The notes under the pieces: model-generated
Seen by the model: the letters and a program-made list of their open reading frames with translations, nothing else
Told to the model about the DNA's origin: nothing
The model's database searches: none
Source of the DNA: Schlesneria sp.
GTDB lineage: Bacteria > Planctomycetota > Planctomycetia > Planctomycetales > Planctomycetaceae
Length of the DNA stretch: 64,000 bases
Assembly (NCBI GenBank): GCA_028291515.1
Contig: JAQGHU010000088.1
Coordinates: 186,001 to 250,000, forward strand
Direction: 5' to 3'
Made by a program: the position numbers and the translations under genes
In this document: piece after piece, positions 1-9,138 of the stretch
How the letters are laid out: every line of letters starts with the position of its first letter
How positions within the stretch are numbered: the stretch's first letter is position 1

Positions 1-1
1 T

Positions 2-505
2 ACGTTCGTTCCAGGATCGGACACGCCGCATCCTATTCGCGATCCACGTGGCCACAGCTACCAACGGAAATCACCTCCGCCACGCATGCTGACGCCGACC
101 AATTGGGCCGAAAATCGCCACTACCTGCTGGCGCTGGATTTCTTTAATCATGGCTTTTACTGGGAAGCTCATGAAGAATGGGAGCGTTTGTGGCGCGCTT
201 CCGGCCCCGACACTGCCGTGGGAAAATTCCTGAAGGGGTTGGTGAAGTTGTCGGCCGCTGGGGTGAAGGTTCGCGAGAACAGCATCCACGGCGTTCGTCG
301 ACATGCGGCTTCGGCTGGCGAAGTTTTTGCCGATGTCGCGGCTGAAGTCGGATCGGAATATTTCTGCGGTCTGGAGTTCACTCTACTGCAGTTTGCTGCC
401 GATCGTGCCGCCCAGATTTCTTACAAGGAACGTATCAGTTCGCCGCACAAGCCATCGCGCGTGTTCCCGTTTGTTCTGCAGACGGAGCCGATGCCACTGG
501 CCTAA
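2..505 (+). CDS. DUF309 domain protein, 5'-truncated by window edge
   Basis: The frame is open from base 2 with no stop. The 28 codons before the first ATG (base 86) read like family sequence (FVPG...[12 protein letters not shown]), a stretch I recall preceding the DUF309 core in planctomycete homologues. The true start is therefore probably left of the window, and an ATG-86 start (139 aa) would be too short. The core carries the hallmark helix [12 protein letters not shown] (HxxxWE) and a following helical segment [17 protein letters not shown]309 proteins are small, all-helical and of unknown biochemical function. The gene ends at TAA 503-505 and a strong hairpin follows at once. Confidence 0.85.
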   Translation, partial: TFVPGSDTPHPIRDPRGHSYQRKSPPPRMLTPTNWAENRHYLLALDFFNHGFYWEAHEEWERLWRASGPDTAVGKFLKGLVKLSAAGVKVRENSIHGVRRHAASAGEVFADVAAEVGSEYFCGLEFTLLQFAADRAAQISYKERISSPHKPSRVFPFVLQTEPMPLA

Positions 506-529
506 GTTGATAATTCAGTTTGTGAAATG

Positions 530-567
530 AAAAGCCGCGAGTGATTCACTCGCGGCTTTTTGTTTTT
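530..567 (+). terminator. Intrinsic terminator after the DUF309 gene
   Basis: A 15-bp perfect inverted repeat (arms 530-544 and 546-560) is followed by TTTTTGTTTTTT. It lies 25 bases after the stop codon. Confidence 0.85.
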
Positions 568-1090
568 TGTGGCGCGAGTTTTCTCGGCGATCACCTGTGA
601 GCTCGGGGACGTACACGGTGCGCGCGAGGGGGCAGCGTGGCGAACCGAAGCCGCGTGTTGTCGAATCACCAAAGTTGGCCATCCCGTGGTCGACGGTGGA
701 TCGCTCTTCATGACTCGCGTCGGGTTCATCGATTACTCGCCGAATCTTCACAAACAGGTGGTTGCCCACTGTCGCCGTTCGTGCGACGCATAAAACCAAG
801 GCGATGATTTCAGGATTCGACCTGCGCCCCTTTTGTTCAGGCGAGAAAGTTTTCACAGGGTGTTCATCGATTGTTCACATTGCGGCCTAAACTAACCCCC
901 AACAGAACGACCAGACAGGCCTCGGGCCTTTCAGTGTTGAATTACGCTAGCCAACAGGAGGGCGTCGTTTATGGCGTAGTGCGTTCTTGTCGCCGGTAAG
1001 ACTCAGGGAAGAAAATCGCAAGCAGGAAGCAGTTGTTCAACATTGTCGTGTTTCTGTCCTGGTTAGGTACATCTAAAGGAAATTGTTCGA
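568..1090. other. Intergenic region and leader of the DUF1559 gene
   Basis: About 520 bases without a convincing gene. A 113-codon minus-strand frame here runs into the terminator and has no family resemblance. The last 190 bases before the DUF1559 start probably hold its promoter and leader. I see no clear -35/-10 pair, only the ribosome-binding stretch AAAGGAA near 1077-1083. Confidence 0.5.
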
Positions 1091-2137
1091 ATGCCGAAAG
1101 TGACCGTCCGCAAGAAGGGTTTTACACTGATCGAACTGCTGGTCGTGATCGCGATCATCGCTGTTCTGATTGCACTGCTGTTGCCAGCCGTGCAGCAAGC
1201 TCGTGAAGCGGCCCGCCGCACGCAATGCAAAAACAATCTGAAGAACTATGGATTGGGAATCCACAACTACGAAAGCACTTTTAAGGTTTTCCCAAGCGCT
1301 GGCGAAAGCACCGATGAATCGACCGCCGGAGCGACGACACGTCGATTCTTCCCCGTTTCCACTGCAACTGCGATCCTGCCGTTCATCGATCAGGCTCCGC
1401 TGTACCAAGCATGGAACTTTAGCGTTCACTACACCAATGCAGCGAACGCCGGCTTGGCGAAATCGAAACTGCCGTCGATGGTGTGCCCCAGCAATGGCGT
1501 CACCGGACCTGACCCACTTGGTTACGGAATGACCGATTATATGCCCGTGGCATACGTCGATTTTGCTGCCAACGGTGCTCGTGGCGGCGTGGCTGGTTCA
1601 TACACCGCCAACGTTACAGGGGTGGATAAAGCTGGCGCTCTGGGCTTCTGCAACGGTATTGCCGCTTGCACCGATGGCCTGAGCAACACCGTCATGGTGA
1701 TCGAAGACTCGGGTCGTCCCACCGCCAATGGTGGCTCATACGACATCAGTAGTGCCGGCGCGGCATTGGGTGGCAGCCAGGCATACGACAGCTCGCAATT
1801 GGCTCTGTCGAAAAATCAGACACCGTACTCGGCCGGTGGTACATTCGGCGTTCCTGGTCGTTGGGCCGATCCAGATAGCGGCAGCGGAATTTCTGGACCA
1901 CCGAACATGAACGGTCAGTTCATCAACAACAATAAGGTGCCGACCGGCGGCCCCGCCGCTTGCTTGTGGAGTGTCAACAATTGCGGTCCGAACGATGAAC
2001 CAGCCAGCTTGCACATCGGTGGCGTTCATGCGCTGCTGGGTGACGGTAGCGTGCGGTTCCTTTCCGACAACGTCGATTTCAACACTGTTCGTCGCTTGGC
2101 CAATCCGAAGGATGGCGAAGTCATCGGTGATTTCTAA
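1091..2137 (+). CDS. DUF1559 domain-containing protein (type IV pilin-like N-terminus)
   Basis: 348 aa. The N-terminus is a class III (prepilin-type) signal: basic KVTVRKKG, then [20 protein letters not shown] with Glu at +5, continuing into [19 protein letters not shown], the planctomycete DUF1559 signature. The body is a Gly/Ser/Asn-rich globular domain. The H-x9-DG motif is present near the C-terminus (His at about residue 308, [12 protein letters not shown]), followed by VRFLSDN. The family is hugely expanded in Planctomycetes and thought to form pseudopilin-like surface or periplasmic structures; the specific role is unknown. It has its own terminator and no partner gene here, so it is probably monocistronic. 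Start ATG 1091 is preceded by AAAGGAA at good spacing. Confidence 0.95.
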   Translation: MPKVTVRKKGFTLIELLVVIAIIAVLIALLLPAVQQAREAARRTQCKNNLKNYGLGIHNYESTFKVFPSAGESTDESTAGATTRRFFPVSTATAILPFIDQAPLYQAWNFSVHYTNAANAGLAKSKLPSMVCPSNGVTGPDPLGYGMTDYMPVAYVDFAANGARGGVAGSYTANVTGVDKAGALGFCNGIAACTDGLSNTVMVIEDSGRPTANGGSYDISSAGAALGGSQAYDSSQLALSKNQTPYSAGGTFGVPGRWADPDSGSGISGPPNMNGQFINNNKVPTGGPAACLWSVNNCGPNDEPASLHIGGVHALLGDGSVRFLSDNVDFNTVRRLANPKDGEVIGDF

Positions 2138-2172
2138 ACGAATGAGTTTCGTTTAGTAGTCCAACAAACATC

Positions 2173-2220
2173 GCAGCCCCGCAAGCCAGACATGGTTTGC
2201 GGGGCTGCTTTCGTTTTTTG
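2173..2220 (+). terminator. Intrinsic terminator after the DUF1559 gene
   Basis: 12-bp GC-rich perfect stem (2173-2184 with 2197-2208) around a 12-base loop, followed by TTTCGTTTTTT. Confidence 0.88.
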
Positions 2221-2241
2221 CCACTGCCAAATGCAATAGCC

Positions 2242-2269
2242 TTGACATGCAACCTTATGGTTGCATAAT
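2242..2269 (+). promoter_or_regulatory. Promoter with embedded ArsR-type operator
   Basis: A sigma-70-like promoter: TTGACA at 2242-2247, 16-bp spacer, CATAAT at 2264-2269. Inside it lies a perfect palindrome ATGCAACC-TTAT-GGTTGCAT at 2247-2266. This sequence type is what I recall from promoters of ArsR/SRPBCC gene pairs, where the ArsR-like repressor binds. A dimer bound here would occlude RNA polymerase. No ArsR gene is adjacent, so the regulator would have to act from elsewhere. Confidence 0.7.
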
Positions 2270-2303
2270 GAGTTGAGGGCCGAGCGAAACCAGGAGCGAG
2301 CAA

Positions 2304-2765
2304 ATGGCAGATTCACGTTTTGTTTATGTGACTTACATCCGGACCACTCCACAAAAACTGTGGCAGGCATTAATCGAACCGGAGTTCACGCGGCAGTACT
2401 GGTGTGCGACCTGGCTGGAATCCGAGTGGAAAGTGGGAGCGTCGTGGAAGTTGATGATTCCTGACGGACGCGTCGGCGATGCGGGTGAAGTCCTGGAGAT
2501 CGAACCCGGCCGGCGACTGGTGCTCTCCTGGCAAAACCAGTTCATGCCGGAATTGCGAGAGGAAGGGTTCTCGCGCATGACGTATGAACTGGAGGAGCAG
2601 GGTGAGGTCGTCAAACTCACCGTCATTCACGAAATGGACCGGCCAGATTCGAAGCTGATCACTGGCGTGTCGAGCGGCTGGCCGAACATCCTGGCAAGCT
2701 TGAAGAGCTTGCTGGAGACGGGCGAGTCGCTGGAAGCAACTCGTCATTGGCCGGAGGGGATCTAG
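2304..2765 (+). CDS. SRPBCC (AHSA1/CalC-like START superfamily) protein
   Basis: 153 aa. The opening YVTYIRTTPQKLWQALIEPEFTRQYW is typical of AHSA1/CalC-like SRPBCC proteins, with the WxAl..pe....yw motif. It continues through GEVLEIEPGRRLVLSW and ends in a helix SSGWPNILASLKSLLETGE, matching the family fold: a helix-grip barrel with a hydrophobic ligand cavity. The ligand is unknown. ATG 2304 has AGGAG at 2292-2296, 7 bases upstream. Such genes usually follow an arsR-family gene; here the ArsR-type operator is present but the regulator gene is not. Confidence 0.88.
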   Translation: MADSRFVYVTYIRTTPQKLWQALIEPEFTRQYWCATWLESEWKVGASWKLMIPDGRVGDAGEVLEIEPGRRLVLSWQNQFMPELREEGFSRMTYELEEQGEVVKLTVIHEMDRPDSKLITGVSSGWPNILASLKSLLETGESLEATRHWPEGI

Positions 2766-2780
2766 TTGCGCTGATCAGGC

Positions 2781-2822
2781 CGCGATGTCCTGCCATCTGA
2801 GAAAACGATAGCGGACATCGCG
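2781..2822. terminator. Inverted repeat between convergent genes
   Basis: Perfect 10-bp inverted repeat (2781-2790 and 2813-2822) with a 22-base loop, midway between the SRPBCC and DUF899 stops. It has no T-tract, so terminator function is inferred from position only. Confidence 0.4.
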
Positions 2823-2839
2823 ATCTGAGGACGTTGGCT

Positions 2840-3574
2840 CTATCCGCCGTACGTTGGTTTTTGAGGCCAGCCGGTGGGAGAATCTTCGAAGTCTTCCTGG
2901 CGGCCGTAGGGAGTGCGATCGAGCAGGCTGTAGAGATCGGTCAGGCCTTCACATCCACGGGCGTAGGTTGAGTAGGTGTGATACACCCGATCATCCAAGC
3001 GAAAGAATACGCTGAGGCCGTGTGACTCGCCTTGAGTGAAGTACGGCTCGGTCTCTTTGCGGGCTTCCAACTCTTCCTTTGGTCGGTAGTTGTACTGCAG
3101 GCTGACGATGGAATTATCCAGCGTGACGTTGAAGTCGTAGTTAAATCTCGATCCATAGGACGAGACCCAAGGGCGATTCCAACCTTGCTCTTGTTTGTAT
3201 TTTTGCAACTTTGGAAACGGGGCTCGCGAGATGAGAACCAGGTTCGTATTTCGCTCTTGCAACTGAGAGAGATCTCCCATGCCGTTCACCAGGCCAGTGC
3301 AACCGGGGCAGCCCTTCTCCCAGTCTGGGTCGAACATGAAGTGATAGACAATCAATTGTCGTTTACCATCGAACAGATCCAGCAGGCTGACCTTGCCATT
3401 CGGTCCTGCGAATTCGTAGGGCTTGTCGAGTTCGACCATCGGCAAGCGACGACGCTGCGCGTTCACGTGGTCGAGATGCTTTGTGAGTTCTTTCTCTGCA
3501 GCCAGCAGTTCTTTCCGTTTTCCCAGCCATTCTTCGCGTGAAACGATTGGGGGATGAGGAGTCGTCGAGTCCAT
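2840..3574 (-). CDS. DUF899 family (thioredoxin-fold) protein
   Basis: 244 aa. Reads as a DUF899 protein throughout: N-terminal helix [20 protein letters not shown], then [14 protein letters not shown], and the diagnostic [20 protein letters not shown] containing a CxxC-like pair (GCPGC), followed by [21 protein letters not shown]. The C-terminal part [23 protein letters not shown] is also conserved in the family. DUF899 proteins have a thioredoxin-like fold, often described as dithiol-disulfide isomerase-like, with unproven function. It is convergent with the SRPBCC gene. Confidence 0.9.
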   Translation of the reverse strand: MDSTTPHPPIVSREEWLGKRKELLAAEKELTKHLDHVNAQRRRLPMVELDKPYEFAGPNGKVSLLDLFDGKRQLIVYHFMFDPDWEKGCPGCTGLVNGMGDLSQLQERNTNLVLISRAPFPKLQKYKQEQGWNRPWVSSYGSRFNYDFNVTLDNSIVSLQYNYRPKEELEARKETEPYFTQGESHGLSVFFRLDDRVYHTYSTYARGCEGLTDLYSLLDRTPYGRQEDFEDSPTGWPQKPTYGG

Positions 3575-3765
3575 CGCAGGTTCCTTTCTGTGAAATCAGC
3601 TTAGACGAATGAGAGGCGAGCGCAGCGCCTCCCTTTATTAGTCGAGCATGCCGTGACGGAATCGACATCATTCGCGCCGAATCGTTAAATCGCATTCGTC
3701 CCGTAGGTTCTCGCCGGAGGCCACCGTAAGCTGCTGTTGACGAGATAGTTGCGTCGTCGATGCTG

Positions 3766-4677
3766 CTACTTGGCGTCCGCATTCTTTTTCAGATCTCGAT
3801 ACCCGATTAGTAGGATGCCTCGCGCTCCAATCAGCTTTCGGACTCGTTCATCGGTCCACATGTCAGTCACGCCCTGGCGGTCGGCAGCGACGTTTTCGTA
3901 GCCGATATGACTGATCCCGCGCAGTTCCGGCGAGTCGAGCCCGGGATGTTCGACGAAGAGCGATGTCGTCTCGTCCTCCAGACTTTCCAGTAACTTGATG
4001 AAGCTGGCGATTTTTTCTTCCGACGTTCCTCGCGAGCCCTTGAGGCCTACGGATTTCACACCGAAGTCCGTGGGGTCAATGTCGAGTCCGTACTCTTTCG
4101 CCAGCTTGCGAGTCAGCTTCTTCACGTCATCATTCAGATGATCGCACCCCATATGGCCGGACAGATGACTGACGCGGGGAATGTGTTTTCTGGCCATTTC
4201 AATCTGTGCTCGAAACTCTTTCTCGATGTCGTCGATGCGCCATTCGTGTTCCATCAAGGCGCGGTTCGGGTAGTTCTGGTTGCGATGAATCATCGGAAAG
4301 AAATAGCCGTCAGGATCCTTCAGGCTGGCGGCTTCTGTTAGCGGACGCCATTTGATGTTGTCCCATTCGCTGGTCAACGCGAGATGCACGCCGACATCGA
4401 CCTTTGGATTCTCGGCCAGCAGGCGAGCCGCCTCAGGAAACCATGGTGACGGGACCAGAACCTCAATTGAGGTTTCGATCCCTTCCTGAAAGCACCGAAT
4501 CAAAGCTTCGTTGCCGGAATGGGAAAACCCCATGTCATCACCTCGCACGATCAGTCGCGGAGGCTGTTTTCGTGGCGTGGCTACTGTCTGCGTCTCTTCA
4601 GCCAGCGTGAGGACAGAGGTGACCATTAAGGTCAGCGCTGCAAGCAGCGGACTTATCTTCCGTATTCCGAATGGCAT
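3766..4677 (-). CDS. ChbG/YdjC-type carbohydrate deacetylase, exported
   Basis: About 303 aa from ATG 4677, chosen because it gives a signal peptide (MPFGIRKISPLLAALTLMV...TLAEE). The frame stays open to 4803, so longer starts cannot be excluded. The mature protein carries the metal-site motif VRGDDMGFSHSGN (the RxDDxG of ChbG/YdjC), GVHLALTSEWD with the family His, and SHLSGHMGCDH with further His/Asp ligands. The family removes acetyl groups from N-acetylated sugars such as chitooligosaccharides. The exact substrate here is unknown; export suggests action on external or periplasmic glycans. Confidence 0.85.
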   Translation of the reverse strand: MPFGIRKISPLLAALTLMVTSVLTLAEETQTVATPRKQPPRLIVRGDDMGFSHSGNEALIRCFQEGIETSIEVLVPSPWFPEAARLLAENPKVDVGVHLALTSEWDNIKWRPLTEAASLKDPDGYFFPMIHRNQNYPNRALMEHEWRIDDIEKEFRAQIEMARKHIPRVSHLSGHMGCDHLNDDVKKLTRKLAKEYGLDIDPTDFGVKSVGLKGSRGTSEEKIASFIKLLESLEDETTSLFVEHPGLDSPELRGISHIGYENVAADRQGVTDMWTDERVRKLIGARGILLIGYRDLKKNADAK

Positions 4678-4902
4678 GGCAGTACGCCATCGACAGTGCT
4701 TAGTCGGCAGACCGCAAATAGTGTCGATCATGATTTCGCTCGCTGTGAATTCTTGGGAATGCGGGATGTCCAACATGCTGGGATTGAGACCGCCTGAATT
4801 CAAGCAACGTCCTTTATGGCTAATCGCGATTGCAAATGGAATCAGGATCGAAGGTCATCGAGAACGGGCTCATGGACAAGATCTTGGGCGAGTGTCATTG
4901 GA

Positions 4903-4951
4903 TGTTGTTCGCACATCAACTTCTCCCAATCTCTTGGCGAGATTGGCTACA
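4903..4951 (+). repeat. Dispersed palindromic repeat, copy A
   Basis: Core stem 4926-4933 and 4939-4946 (CCAATCTC/GAGATTGG) with a 5-base loop TTGGC, flanked by GTTGTTCGCACATCAACTT and GGCTAC. Two inverted-orientation copies occur near 49.6 and 51.3 kb. Translated, all give a recurring ISWRDWL peptide. Confidence 0.8.
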
Positions 4952-5464
4952 CCCGGGCTTCGCTCGATTAGAGGCGATTTCGTGCTTCCAACCCCGCCGG
5001 GCACTGCGCCTGCGCTTTCGTCACATTCGCGCCAAAAGCCAGAATCGCTACAGGCTGCATGGACGGGATAATCAATACGATCGGTCTGCTTGACACAATC
5101 GTTAATACCGCGCTAAACGTTCTAAACAGGACAACCGCGCCAGAAGTAATCCGTCGCGTGCCGCTGGGGTGCGGCTATCTTTTGCAAGTATCCATGGGCG
5201 GAAGAGTTGCGGCGATGGTTCGACTGTAACGATTGCAGCGATTGTGCGAATGGCATGGCCTATGCATTAAGTATCAATCGTGATGATGAAAACGATTGGT
5301 CTGACAGCAGCGATTGAAACGAATCTACCGAGTTGCAAGCGACTCGTGAAATCGGATCGAGAGGATCGCGGCCAATCCTTAAACCGCTCTTCGGAGCATC
5401 GATTTCCCTCTGCAGTACGAGCGTGTGTGGCGACCTGAGAGACCGCCTTGTGCGCTGAGTTGAA

Positions 5465-5499
5465 GACCGGCGGGTGTGTGGCACCCGCCGGTCATATTT
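5465..5499 (+). terminator. GC-rich hairpin, terminator-like
   Basis: Perfect 12-bp stem (5465-5476 and 5482-5493), 5-base loop, followed by ATATTT. No gene was recognised upstream that it would terminate. Confidence 0.5.
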
Positions 5500-5814
5500 A
5501 CCGCGAATTTCACAATGGTCCGGCGATGACCGCTGGGCGATTGCAGCCCGCCTCAGACGGCCTGGCTGACTCGGATCAATATCCCGGCCCGACCTTGGTG
5601 CCGGTGGACTTATGGCCGCACCGATGTGGTGGCACGGCTCGCTTCATCTGCCGGCGCATCCGAACGCACTGCGATATCGATGCGTCGGCAGATGGTGAGT
5701 GCCTTGCCGCCTCGTCGGTGAGGTCGCCGAATGCAGAATTTCGTGCGAATGAGCCGTCGCAACGTGCAGCGACATCACTGATTCGCGCTTGTCCGTTGAA
5801 CTGAGGTGTCTGCG

Positions 5815-6387
5815 ATGAAGAATCTATTGGCTGAGGTCATGAGGGATGAGTCGGGACTCATTCTTTCGGCGGAACTGGTGCTGATTCTGACGATCTGCGT
5901 CCTGGGGATTGTCGTTGGTCTGGTGCAGGTCCAAACGGCAGTTGTCTCTGAATTTCAAGATCTGGCTTTGGCATTCTCCAGCTTGAACCAATCCTTCACG
6001 ACGCCAAGCTTCTTCGGATGTCGCAAGTGGCGCTGGGGTGCGACCTCGTTTACTGCCGGATCAGGCTTCATCGACATCTTCGATGGCTGCATCGGTTCCA
6101 GCTGGAACGGCGGCGCGGTCGGCGGCAGCTTCGGCGGAGGCTACGGTGGTGGTGGTTATGGCGGTGGTTACTCGGAGATCGGTGGTATGGGATACACCGG
6201 GGCATCATCCTCGACCGCAACCCCCGGTGTGATAAATCCGCAGGTTACACCTTGTGATACTTGCACACCAAGCTCGGTGACAACTCCGTATCCCGGTTGC
6301 GATAACCTGACGCCATCGACGGCCACGCAACCTTCGCTGCAGACGCCGACTCCCCTTCCACCACCTCCAGCTCCGACCAAGGACTGA
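5815..6387 (+). CDS. Flp-pilin-like single-helix protein with Gly-rich and Pro/Thr-rich tail (paralogue 1)
   Basis: About 190 aa from ATG 5815, preceded by GAGG at 5803-5806; an in-frame GTG at 5806 overlaps that site and is less likely. The N-terminus RDESG-LILSAELVLILTIC followed by VLGIVVGLVQV looks like a prepilin signal: Gly, a short polar stretch, acidic residue, then a hydrophobic helix. The acidic residue falls at +6 rather than the usual +5. LNQSF and GCRK are shared with the two genes downstream. The tail is unlike theirs: Gly/Tyr-rich (GGGYGGGGYGGGY) then Thr/Pro/Cys-rich. Role unknown; a secreted helical subunit or membrane anchor is likely. A terminator follows. Confidence 0.75.
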   Translation: MKNLLAEVMRDESGLILSAELVLILTICVLGIVVGLVQVQTAVVSEFQDLALAFSSLNQSFTTPSFFGCRKWRWGATSFTAGSGFIDIFDGCIGSSWNGGAVGGSFGGGYGGGGYGGGYSEIGGMGYTGASSSTATPGVINPQVTPCDTCTPSSVTTPYPGCDNLTPSTATQPSLQTPTPLPPPPAPTKD

Positions 6388-6409
6388 GCGTGTCGTCAGA
6401 ACCATGAAC

Positions 6410-6444
6410 AGCGGTCGGCATCGCGCCGGCCGCTTTTGTTTTTT
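6410..6444 (+). terminator. Intrinsic terminator
   Basis: 10-bp stem with one G-T wobble (6410-6419 and 6425-6434), loop of 5, then TTTGTTTTTT. Confidence 0.8.
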
Positions 6445-7353
6445 GAGTCGAACAGACAATCGGAACGGCCTGCGAACCCGGAGTGTTCCGCAGAACTGAT
6501 GCAGGTCATAGATTCAGAACGTTGACGAAATGCATCGAATCGCGCTAACCGTTGTGAACGGAGCGATCGCTTGCTGCGATAGCAGACTGGCGAGAACGTG
6601 AGCCGTAAGTGTCTGTCTCTATTGAAGAAGCGTCTCGGTTGTGGTTGCGTGGCTTAGCGCGTAAAGTCCTTTTGTAGCGACGGTATCGAACTTGCGAATT
6701 GAAACTGCTGTACTTGCGGTGTCGTTGGGGTTAGATAGTTGGTGTTTGAGGGAGTTGCTGTAGCGATTCATTGAGGTTCAAAAAGACGACGAGCCCTTGT
6801 GAGAGGGCCAATCCGTGAAATGCTTGCCCTTGGCTCGCCAGGGCTTTGCAGAAACATCAGAATCTTTGGTGTTTTGCAAACGCTCGCGCCAATCGGGCTT
6901 AACGTTCGTTATTGGACGCGTGGGTGACCACGGTGCTCTCAAAATTCTTTTCCATCTGACGCATCTGCAGACCATCTGGCCGGATACGTCAATTCATTCG
7001 GCCTCGGTATCGCCATTCCACATCCGCGGATTGGCCGATCGGCACCGCACGTGCCTTCTATGCCAGTCATGACGAGCTGATGCGAATGCGAGTCACCACT
7101 CGCTGCCAAATCGCCACAGCAACTCGATCAATTCAGTCTGACGAACGTCGCGAGTTCGACAGCAGAACCTTTTGCCAGAGAGGCAAACCAGAGCGGGGCC
7201 CCGTGCTGGTTGTTCTGGAAATGGGAAGCCGCCGTCTCGGCCACACCGAGATTGCGACCGCCCTGATCGGATCAGCAGTGAACCGATCACGACGACACCA
7301 ATTGCATTCAACTCAGTTCAAACAGCGATCTCTCAGTCGAAAAGGCCACGCAC
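6445..7353. other. Intergenic region upstream of second Flp-like gene
   Basis: About 900 bases without a supportable gene. Short frames (65-97 codons) overlap each other and have biased, Arg/His-rich composition typical of noise. Just before the next start, AACTCAGT near 7308-7316 is shared with the same position ahead of the third paralogue. Confidence 0.45.
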
Positions 7354-7677
7354 ATGAAGAAACTTTGGAATGACGAAGCCGGTTTGATCATCTCCGCTGA
7401 ACTCGTCCTCGTTCTGACGATCTGCGTTCTTGGAATCATTGTCGGTCTCAGCAGCGTTGTCGTCGCAGTGAATGAAGAGCTGCAAGACACAGCCCATGCG
7501 ATCGGCTCACTGAACCAGTCGTTCTGTTACACAGGATTCACTGGTTGCCGCAAGCACGGCTGTCCTATCTCCTGCACCTACGGAGCGATGAATACAGATC
7601 AGCCAGATGATTGTGACTGTTCCAGCTCATGCGACATGATCGCGGTGCCAAGTCACATTCAATCGCACGGTGGCTGA
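7354..7677 (+). CDS. Flp-pilin-like protein with Cys-rich tail (paralogue 2)
   Basis: 107 aa. MKKLWNDEAG-LIISAELVLVLTIC then VLGIIVGLSSVVVAV is a prepilin-like signal and single helix, with the acidic residue at +6 after Gly. The tail is short and Cys/Asp-rich (GFTGCRKHGCPISC and DDCDCSSSCD), with seven cysteines, suggesting an oxidised exported domain. By eye about four fifths identical to paralogue 3 and related to paralogue 1 only in the helix. AAAAGG precedes ATG 7354 at about 8 bases. No assembly ATPase, prepilin peptidase or secretin gene lies nearby. Function unknown. Confidence 0.8.
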   Translation: MKKLWNDEAGLIISAELVLVLTICVLGIIVGLSSVVVAVNEELQDTAHAIGSLNQSFCYTGFTGCRKHGCPISCTYGAMNTDQPDDCDCSSSCDMIAVPSHIQSHGG

Positions 7678-7715
7678 TATTTAAGAGCTTCCGAGAAATC
7701 AGATGACGGTTTACG

Positions 7716-7749
7716 ACAGGCGTTGAAGGTCACAGACTTCGACGCCTGT
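7716..7749 (+). terminator. Hairpin after paralogue 2
   Basis: 13-bp stem with one wobble (7716-7728 and 7737-7749) and an 8-base loop, 39 bases after the stop. Only a weak T-tract follows. Confidence 0.6.
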
Positions 7750-8488
7750 TTGCATTGAATCCTCTTTTTTGCCCAGCTACGAAGTTCCGTGGGTATCCCA
7801 ATGAACTCCAGCCGTCCCAATCCTACGGTTCGATTTCTCGGACTGTCGATCTCTTTGGTGCTGGCATGCGCGGACTACTCACCAACCGGGCGGTTGGATT
7901 CAGGCGTCCTGCGTTGCCAGCGCTGCTCTGTTTAGTCAGCGTCGTCCTGCTCGCGGTTCAACTCATTCGTGAGGTTCGCGTGTCCAGAGCGACCGTCTGA
8001 GTGTCGCGAGCGACGTTTCGGTCCGCGACAGCTTGAACAAACGCACGCGCCATACAATCGTCTTAACGAGACTATGCAGTTTGTCAAATGGATTGTTCAG
8101 CCTGGCTAACAAACCCAATGAGCCTCCGGGCGCTTCTAGCGAAAACGACCAACTTCCTAACTAAGTCTGCTCTTCCAGATGTAGCGACTGTAAGGGTTGT
8201 TCAACCTTTTGTCGCGCCGGTGGGATCGGTTGTAACGTCTGATCCGATTGTACCGTGTCGAGTGATTGATCGAATCGATCCGTCATGTTGCAAGATGGAA
8301 ACGGATGGCACCAGTTGTGCGATTGATGACGAATACGCCAATGCGAACTGTTGGAAGGGGAGGTACCACCCGGACGACAAGTCGCAGGCTCTCTAGTTCA
8401 GGCCACACCCGAGCTCGAAAGCGTCCTGGCGTGATTCGGTTCAACTCAGTGTTAAATAAAACTCTCAAGTTTGCAGAAAGTATCTCAC
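7750..8488. other. Intergenic region upstream of third Flp-like gene
   Basis: About 740 bases. Two plus-strand frames were considered: 7755-8000 (TTG start, one hydrophobic segment) and 8088-8396 (ends in a Cys-containing stretch). Neither has a convincing ribosome-binding site or family match. Treated as non-coding leader or promoter DNA. Confidence 0.4.
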
Positions 8489-8815
8489 ATGCTCCAGAAA
8501 TTGTGGAATGACGAATGCGGTCTGATTATCTCCGCTGAATTGGTTCTCGTCCTGACGATCTGCGTCCTGGGCGTCATCGTTGGTTTGAGCAGCGTTGTTG
8601 TTGCAGTGAACGAAGAACTGCTGGACACCGCTCACGCCATCGGATCGCTGAACCAGTCCTACTGCCTGCCAGGCTTCACCGGCTGCCGTAAGGGTGGAAA
8701 CCCAATCAGCTGCACGTTCGGTTCAATGAACACGGACACCCCAGATGATTGCGATTGCAACAGCTCATGCGACATGATCGCTGCTGGTAGCGTCAACCCA
8801 ACCGTTGGTGGCTAG
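8489..8815 (+). CDS. Flp-pilin-like protein with Cys-rich tail (paralogue 3)
   Basis: 108 aa from ATG 8489 (MLQKLWNDECG); an upstream ATG at 8471 would add six residues but breaks alignment with paralogue 2. Same architecture: signal and helix LIISAELVLVLTIC then VLGVIVGLSSVVVAVNEEL, then GFTGCRKGGNPISC, then DDCDCNSSCDM. Nucleotide similarity to paralogue 2 is high and differences are mostly silent or conservative, pointing to a fairly recent tandem duplication kept under selection. A strong terminator follows. Role unknown; probably an exported or surface helix. Confidence 0.8.
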   Translation: MLQKLWNDECGLIISAELVLVLTICVLGVIVGLSSVVVAVNEELLDTAHAIGSLNQSYCLPGFTGCRKGGNPISCTFGSMNTDTPDDCDCNSSCDMIAAGSVNPTVGG

Positions 8816-8860
8816 TTCATCAAGCGAGTGACCTGGTCGCTTGCGTGATTAAAAAAAACG

Positions 8861-8903
8861 AGGGCGTCGAGACTTCTCATCTCGACGCCCTTCTCCGTTT
8901 TTA
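8861..8903 (+). terminator. Intrinsic terminator after paralogue 3
   Basis: Perfect 11-bp stem (8861-8871 and 8881-8891), 9-base loop, then TCTCCGTTTTT. A run of eight A precedes the stem at 8851-8858, so it could also work weakly on the other strand. Confidence 0.85.
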
Positions 8904-9138
8904 TCGTCGACGTATTTGTAGGGTGCCGTGGAGTCTTCAGGACGCACCAGCAACTAACTTAAGAAAGATGGCGTGTTCCGAAGACTGCACACGTCCAACC
9001 TTAGCTTAGTTTCATTATTGGCGGATTCGTCAGGTGTCAAATTCAAAGGAACCTGAGCCGCTCTTGAATCCAGCAAGTCCTCGCGATAAACAAGGGCTTG
9101 TTCGCTATGGGCACGTCACCTTCTTGAGGTCGTCTCGC

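Larger units (their letters stand above)
4678..5814. other. Large intergenic region upstream of the first Flp-like gene
   Basis: About 1.1 kb with no convincing gene. It contains one copy of a dispersed palindromic repeat (4903-4951) and a terminator-like hairpin (5465-5493). Around 5225-5320 the hexamer CGATTG recurs several times. Open frames here, including one of 118 codons ending at 5804, lack any family resemblance. Confidence 0.5.

Noticed and set aside
515-856. 113-codon minus-strand frame after the DUF309 gene
   Set aside because: It runs through the strong terminator, has no ribosome-binding site and no family-like pattern.
4511-5071. 186-codon plus-strand frame
   Set aside because: First half is antisense to the deacetylase gene and the rest runs into repeat copy A.
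8088-8396. 102-codon frame ending in a Cys-containing stretch, and 7755-8000 frame with one hydrophobic segment
   Set aside because: Weak start signals, no resemblance to the flanking Flp-like genes, and no known family. They remain possible but unsupported.
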